This document shows, piece by piece, positions 19,276 through 28,625 of a stretch of 64,000 bases of DNA; the first letter of the stretch is position 1, and each line of letters starts with the position of its first letter. The stretch lies in assembly GCF_007786455.1 (NCBI RefSeq), contig NZ_VNJK01000009.1, forward strand, positions 1 through 64,000, in the 5' to 3' direction. A model generated the notes under the pieces. The model was not told the origin of the DNA. It searched no databases and was given only the letters and a program-made list of their open reading frames with translations. The stretch is from Paenibacillus agilis (GTDB lineage Bacteria; Bacillota; Bacilli; Paenibacillales; Paenibacillaceae). The position numbers and the translations under genes were made by a program.

Positions 19276-19659
19276 ATGTCTCAACCGATTCATACAGTAG
19301 CAACATCGGATGCTCCGCAAGCTATTGGTCCTTATTCGCAAGCGGTTACTTATGGTGACCTGATTCTTACTTCAGGTCAGATTGCTTTGCGTCCAGATGG
19401 TTCGCTTGTAGAGGGCGGCATCGAAGAACAGACTCACCAAGTGTTTCAGAATCTGCAGGCGGTTCTACAGGAGGCAGGCTCTTCGTTCGATCGCGTACTA
19501 AAGGCGACCGTATTTTTGAAAGATATGAATCAATTTGCACAAGTGAATGCAATCTATGAAACTTATTTCGGTTCGCATAAGCCATCACGTTCAACCGTTG
19601 AGGTGGCGAGGCTGCCTAAAGATGTATTTGTCGAAATCGAATTGATTGCTACGAAGTGA
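19276..19659 (+). CDS. ridA: RidA family enamine/imine deaminase (YabJ)
   Basis: A 127-residue YjgF/YER057c/UK114 protein that hydrolyses reactive enamine and imine intermediates from PLP enzymes. Typical segments are [46 protein letters not shown] and [18 protein letters not shown], with the substrate-binding Arg in PSRSTVE. ATG 19276 has AAAGGAGAG 10 nt upstream; the earlier in-frame ATG at 19213 lies inside purR without an SD. It is in the purR operon. Confidence 0.95.
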   Translation: MSQPIHTVATSDAPQAIGPYSQAVTYGDLILTSGQIALRPDGSLVEGGIEEQTHQVFQNLQAVLQEAGSSFDRVLKATVFLKDMNQFAQVNAIYETYFGSHKPSRSTVEVARLPKDVFVEIELIATK

Positions 19660-19730
19660 ATCGAACGCTGTCGAATTAATTAAAATCGGAATAAAAGTTC
19701 AAACAAAAGTTAATTTCTTGGCAAAATAAA

Positions 19731-19759
19731 GAAGGATTTTGTTTGCGCGTGTGGAATAT
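19731..19759 (+). promoter_or_regulatory. sigma-H promoter of spoVG
   Basis: GAAGGATTT (19731-19739), an 11-bp spacer and GTGGAATAT (19751-19759) fit the sigma-H pattern RNAGGAWWW / RNNGAATWW. A very AT-rich tract lies immediately upstream (19670-19730), like the AbrB-bound region of B. subtilis spoVG. The abrB gene in this window makes the same control plausible. Confidence 0.82.
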
Positions 19760-19797
19760 TACACCAAGTCTTGTATGGAAAAAGGTGGTGAACACAC

Positions 19798-20082
19798 GTG
19801 CAAATTACTGATGTTAGACTCCGCCGCGTCAACACTGAGGGGAGAATGAAAGCAATCGCATCAATTACGATCGATAACGAGTTTGTAGTTCATGACATTC
19901 GAGTTATCGACGGCAACAACGGAATGTTTGTGGCAATGCCTAGCAAACGAACGCCAGATGGCGAATTCCGCGACATTGCCCATCCTATATCTTCAGGAAC
20001 TCGCGAAAAAATTCAAGCTGCGGTACTGGCTGAATATGAGCGTGCTGCAACAGAAGAGGAAGTTATTGAAGAGGGCGCTTAA
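19798..20082 (+). CDS. spoVG: septation/sporulation regulator SpoVG
   Basis: A 94-residue SpoVG protein, a small site-specific nucleic acid-binding regulator that affects asymmetric septation and stationary-phase gene expression. The sequence begins [20 protein letters not shown] and contains the conserved [23 protein letters not shown] and EFRDIAHPI. The start is GTG 19798 after AAAGGTGGTGA, which conserves the unusual GTG of the B. subtilis gene. The sigma-H promoter lies 40-65 nt upstream and a terminator follows. Confidence 0.97.
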   Translation: MQITDVRLRRVNTEGRMKAIASITIDNEFVVHDIRVIDGNNGMFVAMPSKRTPDGEFRDIAHPISSGTREKIQAAVLAEYERAATEEEVIEEGA

Positions 20083-20108
20083 TCAAGGGAATATTTGGGG
20101 TTACAAAG

Positions 20109-20145
20109 AAAGAGGGCCAATCATGGGGCTCTCTTTTCTTTTTTG
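20109..20145 (+). terminator. spoVG terminator
   Basis: AAAGAGGGCC pairs with GGCTCTCTTT (one G-U), followed by CTTTTTT. The T tract runs directly into the putative -10 of glmU. Confidence 0.8.
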
Positions 20146-20152
20146 CTATAAT
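20144..20152 (+). promoter_or_regulatory. extended -10 promoter for glmU
   Basis: TGC-TATAAT (20144-20152) is a perfect extended -10. No good -35 is seen because the spoVG terminator occupies that position. Confidence 0.45.
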
Positions 20153-20196
20153 AGGATATATTCTAGTATGGATACAGGAGCAGGAGGTCGGATACT

Positions 20197-21594
20197 TTGA
20201 AAAGAATGGCCATTGTGCTAGCCGCAGGACAAGGCAAGCGAATGAAGTCTAAATTGTATAAAGTTCTGCATCCGGTATGCGGAATGCCGATGGTTGGTCA
20301 TGTTATGACGGCTGTTGAGCAAGTACAGTGTGAACGTAAGGTTGTCGTTGTAGGACATGGTGCAGAAGCCGTTCAAGGCTACGTGGGGGATCGAGCAGAA
20401 TTCGTCCTTCAAGCCGAACAGCTTGGTACGGGTCACGCGGTCAAGCAAGCAAAGGCTCTTCTTGATGAAGAGCAAGGTACGACAATTGTGATCTGTGGTG
20501 ATACACCGCTCGTTACATCTGTTACACTAGAGATGTTAATGAAGCTGCATCAAGAATCAGGCGCTTCGGCAACGATTTTGACGGCTGAACTGGATAATCC
20601 TCAAGGATATGGGCGTATTATTCGAGCAGAAGATGGTTCGGTCATGAAAATTGTTGAGCAGAAAGATGCGACAGAGCAAGAACAACTCGTTAACGAAATT
20701 AATACAGGTACGTATTGCTTCGATAATGCTAAGCTGTTTGCCGCGCTTGAACAGGTGACGAATGCGAATGCACAGCAAGAGTACTATTTGACAGATGTCA
20801 TCGGCATCATGAAGGCGCAAGGTGATATTGTTCGTGCGTACTGCACGGCAGATGCTGGAGAGTCTATTGGAGTAAATGATCGCCTGGCTCTGTCTGAAGC
20901 AGAACGACTCATGAAAGAGCGTATCAATAAGCAGCATATGTTGAATGGGGTAACCATTATCGATCCAGCTCAGACGTATATTGAGTCTACTGTAAGCATT
21001 GGAGCAGATACGATTCTGTATCCTGGAACGATGCTTAAAGGCAATACAGTAATCGGTATTGATTCCACGATCGGTCCTAACGTCGAGATTGCAGATTCTA
21101 CAATTGGTGATCGAGTGAGCGTGAAACAGTCTGTACTTACAGAGGCTGAGGTTGGGCATGACAGCTCAATTGGTCCGTATGCTTACTTGCGTCCAGGTTC
21201 ACATATTGGACAAGACGTGAAGATAGGTGACTTCGTAGAAATCAAAAATGCGACAATAGATGATCATTCCAAAGTATCGCATCTTAGTTATATTGGCGAT
21301 GCTAAGGTAGGCAAGAATGTAAACATTGGCTGTGGTGCAATAACCGTAAACTATGACGGATATAATAAATCCGTTACAGAGATTGGCGATGATGCTTTTG
21401 TAGGCAGCAATGTCAACTTGATTGCCCCTGTAACAGTCGGTAATGGTGCTTACGTCGTTGCTGGATCTACAATTACGCAAAATGTCGAAGACAATGATTT
21501 GGCGATTGCGCGTGAAAGACAAGTAAACAAGTCAGGTTATGCTGAGAAGCTTCGTTCTCGTGCGAAAGCGAAGAAAGCAAGAACAGATTCTTAA
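20197..21594 (+). CDS. glmU: bifunctional UDP-GlcNAc pyrophosphorylase / glucosamine-1-P acetyltransferase
   Basis: A 465-residue two-domain enzyme that acetylates glucosamine-1-phosphate and uridylates the product to UDP-GlcNAc, the precursor for peptidoglycan and wall polymers. The N-terminal uridyltransferase shows VLAAGQGKRMKS (family consensus GTRM; here GKRM), GTGHAV and CGDTPL. From about residue 250 the protein becomes a left-handed beta-helix of hexapeptide repeats, with the catalytic region YIGDAKVGKNVNIGCGAITVNYDG. The start is TTG 20197 with CAGGAGGT upstream; the next ATG (20206) is too far from that site. It is followed by prs as in Bacillus. Confidence 0.97.
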   Translation: MKRMAIVLAAGQGKRMKSKLYKVLHPVCGMPMVGHVMTAVEQVQCERKVVVVGHGAEAVQGYVGDRAEFVLQAEQLGTGHAVKQAKALLDEEQGTTIVICGDTPLVTSVTLEMLMKLHQESGASATILTAELDNPQGYGRIIRAEDGSVMKIVEQKDATEQEQLVNEINTGTYCFDNAKLFAALEQVTNANAQQEYYLTDVIGIMKAQGDIVRAYCTADAGESIGVNDRLALSEAERLMKERINKQHMLNGVTIIDPAQTYIESTVSIGADTILYPGTMLKGNTVIGIDSTIGPNVEIADSTIGDRVSVKQSVLTEAEVGHDSSIGPYAYLRPGSHIGQDVKIGDFVEIKNATIDDHSKVSHLSYIGDAKVGKNVNIGCGAITVNYDGYNKSVTEIGDDAFVGSNVNLIAPVTVGNGAYVVAGSTITQNVEDNDLAIARERQVNKSGYAEKLRSRAKAKKARTDS

Positions 21595-21661
21595 TTGCTA
21601 TTAGTAATAAGTAATTTTAAAATAAATTGAATTTAAACCAGCCGGAGGGTAAACAACGATT

Positions 21662-22615
21662 ATGACGTATTGTGATTCCAAGCTGAAACTATTCACTTGT
21701 AACTCGAATCCTAAGCTAGCACAGCAAATTGCCGATTATATTGGTATTCCATTAGGAGATGCGAATACAAATAGCTTTAGTGATGGTGAGATCCAGACGA
21801 ATTTGCATGAAAGTGTGCGCGGTTGCGACGTATATGTTGTCCAATCAACTTGTGCACCTGTAAACGATAACTTAATGGAACTTCTCGTCATGGTAGACGC
21901 GTTGAAGCGTGCTTCTGCAAAGAGCATCAACGTCGTTATTCCTTACTATGGCTATGCTCGTCAAGACCGTAAGGCACGTTCCCGTGATCCTATCACTGCG
22001 AAATTGGTTGCGAACTTGATCGAGACAGCAGGAGCTCATCGCGTCATTACGATGGATTTGCATGCTACACAGATTCAAGGATTCTTCGATATTCCGGTTG
22101 ACCATTTGCTTGGTGTACCAATCTTGGCACAATACTTCCGCTCCAAACAAATGGAGAACGTTGTGGTTGTTTCTCCTGACCATGGTGGTGTTGTTCGTGC
22201 ACGTAAATTGGCAGACTTCTTGAACGCTCCGCTTGCGATTATTGACAAGCGTCGTCCAGAGCCAAACGTGAGCGAAGTTATGAATATTATCGGAGATATT
22301 AAAGGCAAAACAGCTATCATTATCGATGATATTATCGATACAGCAGGTACAATTGTACTTGGTGCAAATGCACTTGTTGAAGCTGGTGTGAAAGAAGTTT
22401 ATGCTGCTTGTACTCACCCTGTATTGTCAGGTCCTGCTATGCAGCGTATTGAAGACTCTCCATTTAAGGAAGTCGTTGTAACGGATACAATTCCGGTTAC
22501 CCATCCGAACCCATCAAGTAAAATTCGCACGTTGTCTGTAGCTCCGCTTATGGGCGAAGCTATCATTCGTGTTCATGAAGAAATTTCGATCAGTAAATTG
22601 TTCGAGATTGAGTAA
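21662..22615 (+). CDS. prs: ribose-phosphate pyrophosphokinase
   Basis: A 317-residue PRPP synthetase that transfers pyrophosphate from ATP to ribose-5-phosphate, feeding purine, pyrimidine, NAD, His and Trp synthesis. Visible are [12 protein letters not shown], the SFSDGEIQ phosphate loop, [11 protein letters not shown], the [16 protein letters not shown] flexible-loop region and the PRPP-binding [12 protein letters not shown]. Length is standard. ATG 21662 follows CGGAGGG. Purine regulator PurR, which senses PRPP, is encoded 2.5 kb upstream. Confidence 0.98.
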   Translation: MTYCDSKLKLFTCNSNPKLAQQIADYIGIPLGDANTNSFSDGEIQTNLHESVRGCDVYVVQSTCAPVNDNLMELLVMVDALKRASAKSINVVIPYYGYARQDRKARSRDPITAKLVANLIETAGAHRVITMDLHATQIQGFFDIPVDHLLGVPILAQYFRSKQMENVVVVSPDHGGVVRARKLADFLNAPLAIIDKRRPEPNVSEVMNIIGDIKGKTAIIIDDIIDTAGTIVLGANALVEAGVKEVYAACTHPVLSGPAMQRIEDSPFKEVVVTDTIPVTHPNPSSKIRTLSVAPLMGEAIIRVHEEISISKLFEIE

Positions 22616-22644
22616 TACCGTATAGGGATTTATTCCCATAGCAG

Positions 22645-22687
22645 AAGGGTTACATCAACCGGTTCATCATCGGTAGATGTAACCCTT
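22645..22687 (+). terminator. strong hairpin after prs, no T tract
   Basis: A perfect 12-bp stem (22645-22656 with 22676-22687) with an inner CCG/CGG pair. It is followed by GTCAGC rather than T residues, so it may be an RNA-stabilising or attenuator hairpin instead of an intrinsic terminator. A second hairpin, TAGCTCC/GGAGCTA (22703-22709 with 22726-22732), follows before pth. Confidence 0.5.
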
Positions 22688-22765
22688 GTCAGCATTCTCC
22701 AGTAGCTCCAATAGGAATCCCTTTAGGAGCTAGGGGATGCAAAATGCTTAGAAAGGTGAGAGAGC

Positions 22766-23326
22766 ATGAAGTGGATTGTTGGACTCGGTAATCCGGGTGC
22801 AAAATATGTGAATACCCGCCATAATATTGGATTTATGGCGATCGATGAATTGGCAAGAAGATTCAATATTGAAGTGAAAGAAAATAAGTTTAAGGCTTTA
22901 ATGGGAGAAGGACGTGTAGGTACGGAGAAGGTTGTATTAATCAAGCCGATGACGTATATGAATTTGTCAGGTGAATCGATCCGTGCTTATATGGATTTTT
23001 ACAAAGCGAGTCTTGATGATTTTATCGTATTGTATGATGATATGGATACAGAGCTTGGAAAAGTACGTCTCCGCTATCAAGGTAGCGCAGGTGGACATAA
23101 TGGGATTAAGTCTATTATTGCGCATACAGGGACGCAGTCCTTTAATCGAGTGCGTATGGGCATTTCCCGTCCGACGCCTGGGCGCGATATTGCGGATTAT
23201 GTACTGGAAGCGTTTCCGAAGGCAGATGCTTCTCTATTGGAGCAGACTGTCGAGCGTACTTGTGACGCGGTACAATATGCATTAACCAATAGCTTTGAGC
23301 AGACGATGGCAAAATACAACGGTTAA
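22766..23326 (+). CDS. pth: peptidyl-tRNA hydrolase
   Basis: A 186-residue Pth that recycles tRNA from peptidyl-tRNA released by drop-off. Signatures are VGLGNPGAKYVNTRHNIGF (with the catalytic His), KPMTYMNLSGESI, VLYDDMDTELGKVRLR (catalytic Asp) and GSAGGHNGIKSI. ATG 22766 follows AAAGGTGAGAG. It is normal in length and sits between prs and fin as in Bacillus, where ctc may intervene; ctc is absent here. Confidence 0.97.
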   Translation: MKWIVGLGNPGAKYVNTRHNIGFMAIDELARRFNIEVKENKFKALMGEGRVGTEKVVLIKPMTYMNLSGESIRAYMDFYKASLDDFIVLYDDMDTELGKVRLRYQGSAGGHNGIKSIIAHTGTQSFNRVRMGISRPTPGRDIADYVLEAFPKADASLLEQTVERTCDAVQYALTNSFEQTMAKYNG

Positions 23327-23328
23327 TC

Positions 23329-23358
23329 GGCTAATGATGGCAACTGTGGGGCATAATA
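23329..23358 (+). promoter_or_regulatory. candidate sigma-F promoter of fin
   Basis: GGGCATAATA (23349-23358) fits the sigma-F -10 pattern (GGNNANANTW). Fifteen bp upstream GGCTA (23329-23333) is a partial match to GYWTA. B. subtilis fin is transcribed by sigma-F. Confidence 0.5.
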
Positions 23359-23390
23359 GACGGTATATTGCGTTCTGAGGAGGCATATAC

Positions 23391-23621
23391 ATGTCGGTGA
23401 ATTATGTTTGCGAGCATTGCCACTCGCTGCTAGGTCGACTAGAAGCAGCAATAGCAGATGATGAGAGGCTTGGATTCCATCAGCTCACGGAGGAGGAGCG
23501 CCGTCACTATGTTCAGCATCAAGAAGATGGCAACATAACGGTGCGAATGACATGTGATTTATGTCAGGAGGCTTATACCAGACATCCAGAACTAGCATTT
23601 CTAGCTTCTCCCCTTCAATAG
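23391..23621 (+). CDS. fin: anti-sigma-F factor Fin (YabK)
   Basis: A 76-residue zinc-finger protein with an N-terminal CEHCHSLLGRLE and C-terminal CDLCQEA pair; the middle has LGFHQLTEEERRHYV and DGNITVRMTC. In B. subtilis Fin, made early in the forespore, inhibits sigma-F to help the switch to sigma-G. ATG 23391 follows TGAGGAGGC. Together with Gin, encoded 22 kb upstream, the window carries two sigma inhibitors of the forespore programme. It is monocistronic, between pth and mfd as in Bacillus. Confidence 0.92.
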   Translation: MSVNYVCEHCHSLLGRLEAAIADDERLGFHQLTEEERRHYVQHQEDGNITVRMTCDLCQEAYTRHPELAFLASPLQ

Positions 23622-23660
23622 TGATATGGCTTCGCCTATTTTCGTTAAGGTCGTTCTGCT

Positions 23661-23689
23661 AGCCTTGGCTAATTAGCCGAGGCTCTTTT
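23661..23689 (+). terminator. fin terminator
   Basis: AGCCTTGGCT (23661-23670) pairs with AGCCGAGGCT (23675-23684) around AATT, followed by CTTTTG. Confidence 0.75.
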
Positions 23690-23894
23690 GGTGCGAATGT
23701 CATAAGCATGTACCTATTGTTTATCCGTACTACAGCAAGATAGGCTTTCATGAGACGGAGCACAACATGGTTGTTAGTCAATTGAATATGGCGATGATGA
23801 TCGCAATCATATTCGTAATGATATAGGAGCATGGAGTCCCCGAGGGGGCTTTGCTCGTTATTTCTTGGTTGGTTACAGAAAGAGGTGCCTATCT
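23690..23894 (+). other. mfd leader region
   Basis: No convincing gene. A short ORF of 19 codons (ATG 23767) has a weak GGAG before it but no recognisable product. A small hairpin (AGTCCCC/GGGGGCT, about 23836-23851) lies about 45 nt before the mfd start. Confidence 0.4.
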
Positions 23895-26800
23895 TTGTTA
23901 AATGCACTCATGCAAGCATTATCTACTGAGAGCGATATGAATTCTATCGTATCCGGCGTTCGTGCCGGTATGAAAGAACAACTTGTATCTGGCTTATCGG
24001 GCTCTGCACGTCAAGTGATGATGGCTTCATTGGCAGAGCAGCTAGACCGTCCAGTACTTGTGGTGACACATAATATGTTCTCTGCACAGAAAGTAACGGA
24101 AGATTTACAAGAGTGTCTATCTCCAGACCAAGTCCTCTTATACCCTGCCAATGAATTGGTAGCGGCTGAAGCAGCCATTTCAAGCCCAGAAGTAATTGCC
24201 CAGAGAATTGAAGCAATGACACGCTTGGCGAAAGGTTTCCGAGGGATTGTTGTAACTCCTTATGCCGGGCTACGCAGATATTTACCAGCTAAGGAAGTAA
24301 TGGCAAAGGCAGAAATGACGATTGCTGTTGATCAAGAACAGCCGCTTGAACAATTACTTTCATTTTTGGTATCAGTCGGCTATGAGCGTACAGAACGCGT
24401 TGAGTCCAAGGGTGAGATGAGTGTTCGCGGTGGAATATTGGACATTTATCCATACACCTCGGAATTGCCATATCGTTTGGAATGGTTTGATGATACGGTG
24501 GAGTCTATTCGTTCTTTTGACCCAACCGATCAGCGATCATTGGAAAAATTGGACCGTTTACTTATTACCCCTAGCAAAGAGCTAATTGGCGAACGCGGCC
24601 AGTTCGAACGGGCTGCTGATCGAGCAGCGCAATTACTGGAGGAGCAGCTTGCGAAGATGAGCGATCGTCAAGTAAAAGATCGACTGCGCCAAGAAATTCA
24701 TCATGAGATCGAACGCTTACGTGAAGGTATGTATTTCAATGAGATGTACAAATATGTAACCTTGATGTATCCAGAAGGACATACGTTGTATGACTACATG
24801 CCTAAGGACACGCTGCTTATCATTGATGAGCCTGCACGCGTATTGGAAACGGCTAAGCAGCTAGAGCGGGATGAAGTAGAGTGGAATACTCATTTGCTTC
24901 AGCATGGCAAGACACTGCCTGCACTGGGGCTTGGGAAGTCTTCGGATGAAGTGTTGACGAAGAGACCATTCCAGACCATTTTCGTTGCATTGTTCCTTCG
25001 CCAAGTACCTAATACACATCCTCAAAATATCGTCAATGTCATGTGCCGTTCCATGCAGAACTTCCATGGGCAAATGAATGTGCTAAAAGCAGAGATGGAG
25101 CGTTGGAGAAAGTCGAATGCGAACGTCATTATTTTAGCTAATGGAGACGAGCGTGTAGATCGAGTTCGTCGGGTATTAGAAGACTATCAAATTCCTGAAC
25201 CAACCATTATGAAGGGGAATTTGCAAAGTGGCTTTGAGCTTCCTTCGATCCATTTAATCGTCATCACTGAAGCGGAAATGTTCTCGCAGAAGCAGCGAAA
25301 AACAGTGCGCAGAACTGATGCCAAAGTAGATAATGCTGAGAGAATCAGAAGCTACTCTGAATTGAAGGTGGGCGATTATGTCGTTCATCACAATCACGGA
25401 ATCGGCAAATATGTGGGTATAGGTACGCTTGAGATTAACGGTATCCATAAAGACTACCTGCATATTTTGTATGCTGGCGGAGATAAGTTATCCGTCCCTG
25501 TTGATCAGTTGCATCTCATTCAGCGTTATGTAAGCTCTGAAGAAAAAGAACCGAAGATCAATAAGCTTGGTGGTACGGAATGGACGAAAGTAAAAAATAA
25601 AGTTCGTTCTTCGGTTAAAGATATCGCAGATGATTTAATTAAATTGTATGCTTCAAGGCAGTCTTCACCAGGCTATGCTTTTGAAAAAGATACGTCCGAG
25701 CAGCAGCAGTTTGAGGATATGTTCCCTTATGACGAGACACGGGATCAAGTTCGTGCCATTGAGGAAATTAAGAAAGATATGGAGATGCCGCGTCCAATGG
25801 ATCGTTTGCTGTGCGGAGACGTAGGATACGGAAAGACGGAGGTAGCGATTCGTGCTGCTTTCAAGTCAGCTATTGAAGGTAAACAGGTAGCTGTGCTCGT
25901 TCCTACAACAATTTTAGCGCAGCAGCACTACGAAACGTTCCGTGAGCGCTTTGCCGACTATCCATTCAACATACAGGTATTAAGCCGCTTCCGCTCTCGT
26001 AAGGAGCAAAATGAAACGATGAAGGGCGTTAAGTCAGGTGTTGTTGATGTCATTATCGGTACGCATCGCTTGCTATCCCAAGACGTTGTATTTAAGGACC
26101 TTGGCTTGCTGATTGTTGATGAAGAGCAGCGCTTTGGTGTTACGCATAAAGAAAAGCTGAAAAAGCTGAAAATGAACGTGGATGTGCTGACGTTAACGGC
26201 TACTCCAATTCCTAGAACGTTGCATATGTCGATGCTTGGTGTTCGAGATTTGTCTGTTATTGAAACACCGCCAGAAAATCGTTTCCCTGTCCAAACGTAC
26301 GTTTTGGAACACAGTGATGCACTTGTACGAGAAGCAATTGAACGTGAGCTGGCGCGCGGTGGACAGGTGTATTATTTGTATAACCGTGTACAAGGGATAA
26401 CACAAATGGCGGATCATATTAAAATGCTTGTTCCTGAAGCAAAAGTAACGGTCGGACATGGGCAAATGTCTGAACAAGAGCTGGAGAAGGCGATTCTTGA
26501 TTTCTTGGATGGCGAGCATGATGTATTGGTAAGCACAAGCATTATCGAGACCGGTGTTGATATACCTAACGTAAATACACTTATCGTTCATGATGCTGAT
26601 AAGATGGGCCTCTCTCAGTTGTATCAGCTGCGGGGCCGCGTTGGGCGCTCAAATCGGATTGCTTATGCGTACTTTACGTATCAGCGCGACAAAGTGCTAA
26701 ACGAATTAGCAGAGAAGCGTCTCCAATCCATTAAAGAGTTCACCGAGCTAGGGTCGGGCTTTAAGATCGCGATGCGCGACTTGTCTATTCGTGGTGCTGG

Positions 26801-27422
26801 CAATTTATTAGGTGCAGAACAGCATGGATTTATTGCGTCAGTCGGCTTTGATTTGTACTCTCAAATGTTGAGCGATGAAGTGGCGAAGCGCAAAGCGGAG
26901 TTGGATGGCATTGTTATGGAGGAGCAGCAGGATTGGACAACGTTGATCGATCTGAACATTGATGCCTATTTGCCCGGCGATTATATTTATGATAGTATTC
27001 AAAAGATTGAAATATATAAAAAAGTTGCTGGCCTTTCTTCACTTGATGAAGTTGAGGGGCTGCGTGATGAGTTGGTCGATCGCTTCGGTGAGCCACCGCT
27101 TGCAGTGCTGCAATTGCTAGCTGTTTCACGCCTAAAATGGTATGCGAAGCAGTATGGCTTTGAAGCGCTGTCACAGCGTGGGGATGATGTGCAGCTGAAG
27201 GTACATCCTTTGGCAGAAGCGCGTCTTGATCGTAAGAAGATGGCTGCTTTAGCCACTGGTATCGACAGACGCTTCGTCGTAGACCAAAATGTCAACGGTC
27301 CAATTAAGTTGCAAGCTCGAGGCTACGATGGAATGCAGCTCTTGATGAAGCTAGAGCAATTGATGCAAGAAGCAAAAGATGCAATAAAATCGAAGGGAGA
27401 ACTCCAAAATGTCACAAAATAA
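23895..27422 (+). CDS. mfd: transcription-repair coupling factor
   Basis: A 1175-residue protein that removes stalled RNA polymerase and recruits UvrA to lesions. An N-terminal UvrB-like region (about 1-350) precedes the RNA-polymerase-interacting module LKVGDYVVHHNHGIGKYVGI. The RecG-like translocase shows Walker A CGDVGYGKTEVA (about 640), DEEQRFG (about 741), TATPIPRTL, STSIIETGVDIPNV and QLRGRVGRS, followed by the C-terminal TRCF domain. The frame opens at 23865, but TTG 23895 has AGAGGTG 7 nt upstream and matches the family N terminus. The 3' end overlaps the next gene by 14 nt. Confidence 0.97.
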   Translation: MLNALMQALSTESDMNSIVSGVRAGMKEQLVSGLSGSARQVMMASLAEQLDRPVLVVTHNMFSAQKVTEDLQECLSPDQVLLYPANELVAAEAAISSPEVIAQRIEAMTRLAKGFRGIVVTPYAGLRRYLPAKEVMAKAEMTIAVDQEQPLEQLLSFLVSVGYERTERVESKGEMSVRGGILDIYPYTSELPYRLEWFDDTVESIRSFDPTDQRSLEKLDRLLITPSKELIGERGQFERAADRAAQLLEEQLAKMSDRQVKDRLRQEIHHEIERLREGMYFNEMYKYVTLMYPEGHTLYDYMPKDTLLIIDEPARVLETAKQLERDEVEWNTHLLQHGKTLPALGLGKSSDEVLTKRPFQTIFVALFLRQVPNTHPQNIVNVMCRSMQNFHGQMNVLKAEMERWRKSNANVIILANGDERVDRVRRVLEDYQIPEPTIMKGNLQSGFELPSIHLIVITEAEMFSQKQRKTVRRTDAKVDNAERIRSYSELKVGDYVVHHNHGIGKYVGIGTLEINGIHKDYLHILYAGGDKLSVPVDQLHLIQRYVSSEEKEPKINKLGGTEWTKVKNKVRSSVKDIADDLIKLYASRQSSPGYAFEKDTSEQQQFEDMFPYDETRDQVRAIEEIKKDMEMPRPMDRLLCGDVGYGKTEVAIRAAFKSAIEGKQVAVLVPTTILAQQHYETFRERFADYPFNIQVLSRFRSRKEQNETMKGVKSGVVDVIIGTHRLLSQDVVFKDLGLLIVDEEQRFGVTHKEKLKKLKMNVDVLTLTATPIPRTLHMSMLGVRDLSVIETPPENRFPVQTYVLEHSDALVREAIERELARGGQVYYLYNRVQGITQMADHIKMLVPEAKVTVGHGQMSEQELEKAILDFLDGEHDVLVSTSIIETGVDIPNVNTLIVHDADKMGLSQLYQLRGRVGRSNRIAYAYFTYQRDKVLNELAEKRLQSIKEFTELGSGFKIAMRDLSIRGAGNLLGAEQHGFIASVGFDLYSQMLSDEVAKRKAELDGIVMEEQQDWTTLIDLNIDAYLPGDYIYDSIQKIEIYKKVAGLSSLDEVEGLRDELVDRFGEPPLAVLQLLAVSRLKWYAKQYGFEALSQRGDDVQLKVHPLAEARLDRKKMAALATGIDRRFVVDQNVNGPIKLQARGYDGMQLLMKLEQLMQEAKDAIKSKGELQNVTK

Positions 27423-28536
27423 CAAGAAACGTTCCTGGAAGGGAATGCTGATGACACTTACGCTTGTATTTGCGCTTGTCGTAACAGGCTGTGGAGCTGG
27501 TTCTGATAACAACGCTGGAGAGACTAAAGAAGGCACAAAGACAGAAGCTAAAAAAGACAACAGCAAAGTGGTTGCTACGTATGAGGGCGGCCAACTTACA
27601 GAAAACGAGTTCAATAAAGAAATTGCAATTCGCTCTATTTTCGATCCGCAATCTGCACAGTTGCTTCAAATTGAGCAATTCCGTGAGCATTTTGCAAAAG
27701 AAACGATCGCTTATAAGTATCTAGCTGAGAAAGCAACAGATAAAGCGAAAGAAGAAGGAAAGAAAAAAGCGAACGAGCAAATCGACGCAATTAAAAAACA
27801 GCTTGGTGATGAGCAGTTCAAAAAAATGCTTGAAGCTCAAAAAGTAACAGAAGCTGAAATGAGAGATTTCACAGCCCGTATTTTGACGGTTGTAGCAGAT
27901 ATGAATCAAAAAGTAACAGACGAGCAGTTGAAGGCTGAGTTCGAGAAAGTTAAGAAGGAAATGACTACAGCGAGCGTGCGTCACATTCTTGTACAATTCA
28001 AGCCTGAAGGCGGTAAAGAGCGTACAAAGGAAGAAGCATTGAAAATTGCTAAAGGGTATGAGGCTCGTCTGAAGAAGGGTGAAGACTTCGCGAAGCTTGC
28101 TGGTGAAGTATCCGAAGATGGCGGTTCTAAGGCAAATGGCGGTTTGTATGCTGATGCGCAAGTAGGCCAATGGGTACCTGCATTTAAAGAAGCTGCATTG
28201 ACATTGGAGCTAAATAAAATTTCTGAGCCGGTTGAGACAGAGTATGGCTATCATGTTATGCGTGTCGAAAAGCGTACAGAGAAACAGTTTGATAAGTTGA
28301 CAGAGGAAGAAATGAACATGGTGCGTGCAACTGCTGCTACGCAATACATGGACAAGTTCATGAAAGATGAGTTGCCAAAACTTATCAAGAAGCTTGAGCT
28401 TCCTCCTGTTCCACAGCCAGAGGCACCTAAAACTGAGGAGCCTAAGACTGAGCAGCCAGCTGATCAAAAAGAAGCTGACAAACCTGCTGCAGGTACAGAA
28501 GCGGACAAGCCAGCTGAAGAAGCAGATAAAAAATAG
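27409..28536 (+). CDS. prsA: PrsA-like peptidyl-prolyl isomerase lipoprotein
   Basis: A 375-residue exported foldase. Residues 1-27 are a lipoprotein signal peptide (KKRSWKGMLMTLTLVFALV) with lipobox VTGC, Cys28 being the lipid-anchored residue. A SurA/trigger-like N domain (about 45-185) is followed by a parvulin domain (about 190-285: ASVRHILVQFKPE, GGSKANGGLY, YGYHVMRVE). The C-terminal 45 residues are a Pro/Glu/Lys-rich low-complexity tail. It would help secreted proteins fold at the outer membrane face. It starts inside the mfd end, with AAGGGAGA upstream, so the two are co-translated. B. subtilis has no gene at this place. Confidence 0.9.
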   Translation: MSQNNKKRSWKGMLMTLTLVFALVVTGCGAGSDNNAGETKEGTKTEAKKDNSKVVATYEGGQLTENEFNKEIAIRSIFDPQSAQLLQIEQFREHFAKETIAYKYLAEKATDKAKEEGKKKANEQIDAIKKQLGDEQFKKMLEAQKVTEAEMRDFTARILTVVADMNQKVTDEQLKAEFEKVKKEMTTASVRHILVQFKPEGGKERTKEEALKIAKGYEARLKKGEDFAKLAGEVSEDGGSKANGGLYADAQVGQWVPAFKEAALTLELNKISEPVETEYGYHVMRVEKRTEKQFDKLTEEEMNMVRATAATQYMDKFMKDELPKLIKKLELPPVPQPEAPKTEEPKTEQPADQKEADKPAAGTEADKPAEEADKK

Positions 28537-28588
28537 TTCTTTAGACCTATTAGTGAATAATTATTACTACATGGTTCTAAAAAATTCG

Positions 28589-28625
28589 ACAGCCATCCTT
28601 CCTCGAAAGGGTGGCTGTTTTTTTA
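28589..28625 (+). terminator. terminator after prsA
   Basis: ACAGCCATCC (28589-28598) pairs with GGGTGGCTGT (28609-28618, one G-U), followed by TTTTTT. Confidence 0.92.

Noticed and set aside
23767-23826. 19-codon hydrophobic ORF before mfd
   Set aside because: The ribosome site is weak and the composition is what AT-rich spacer DNA would give by chance.
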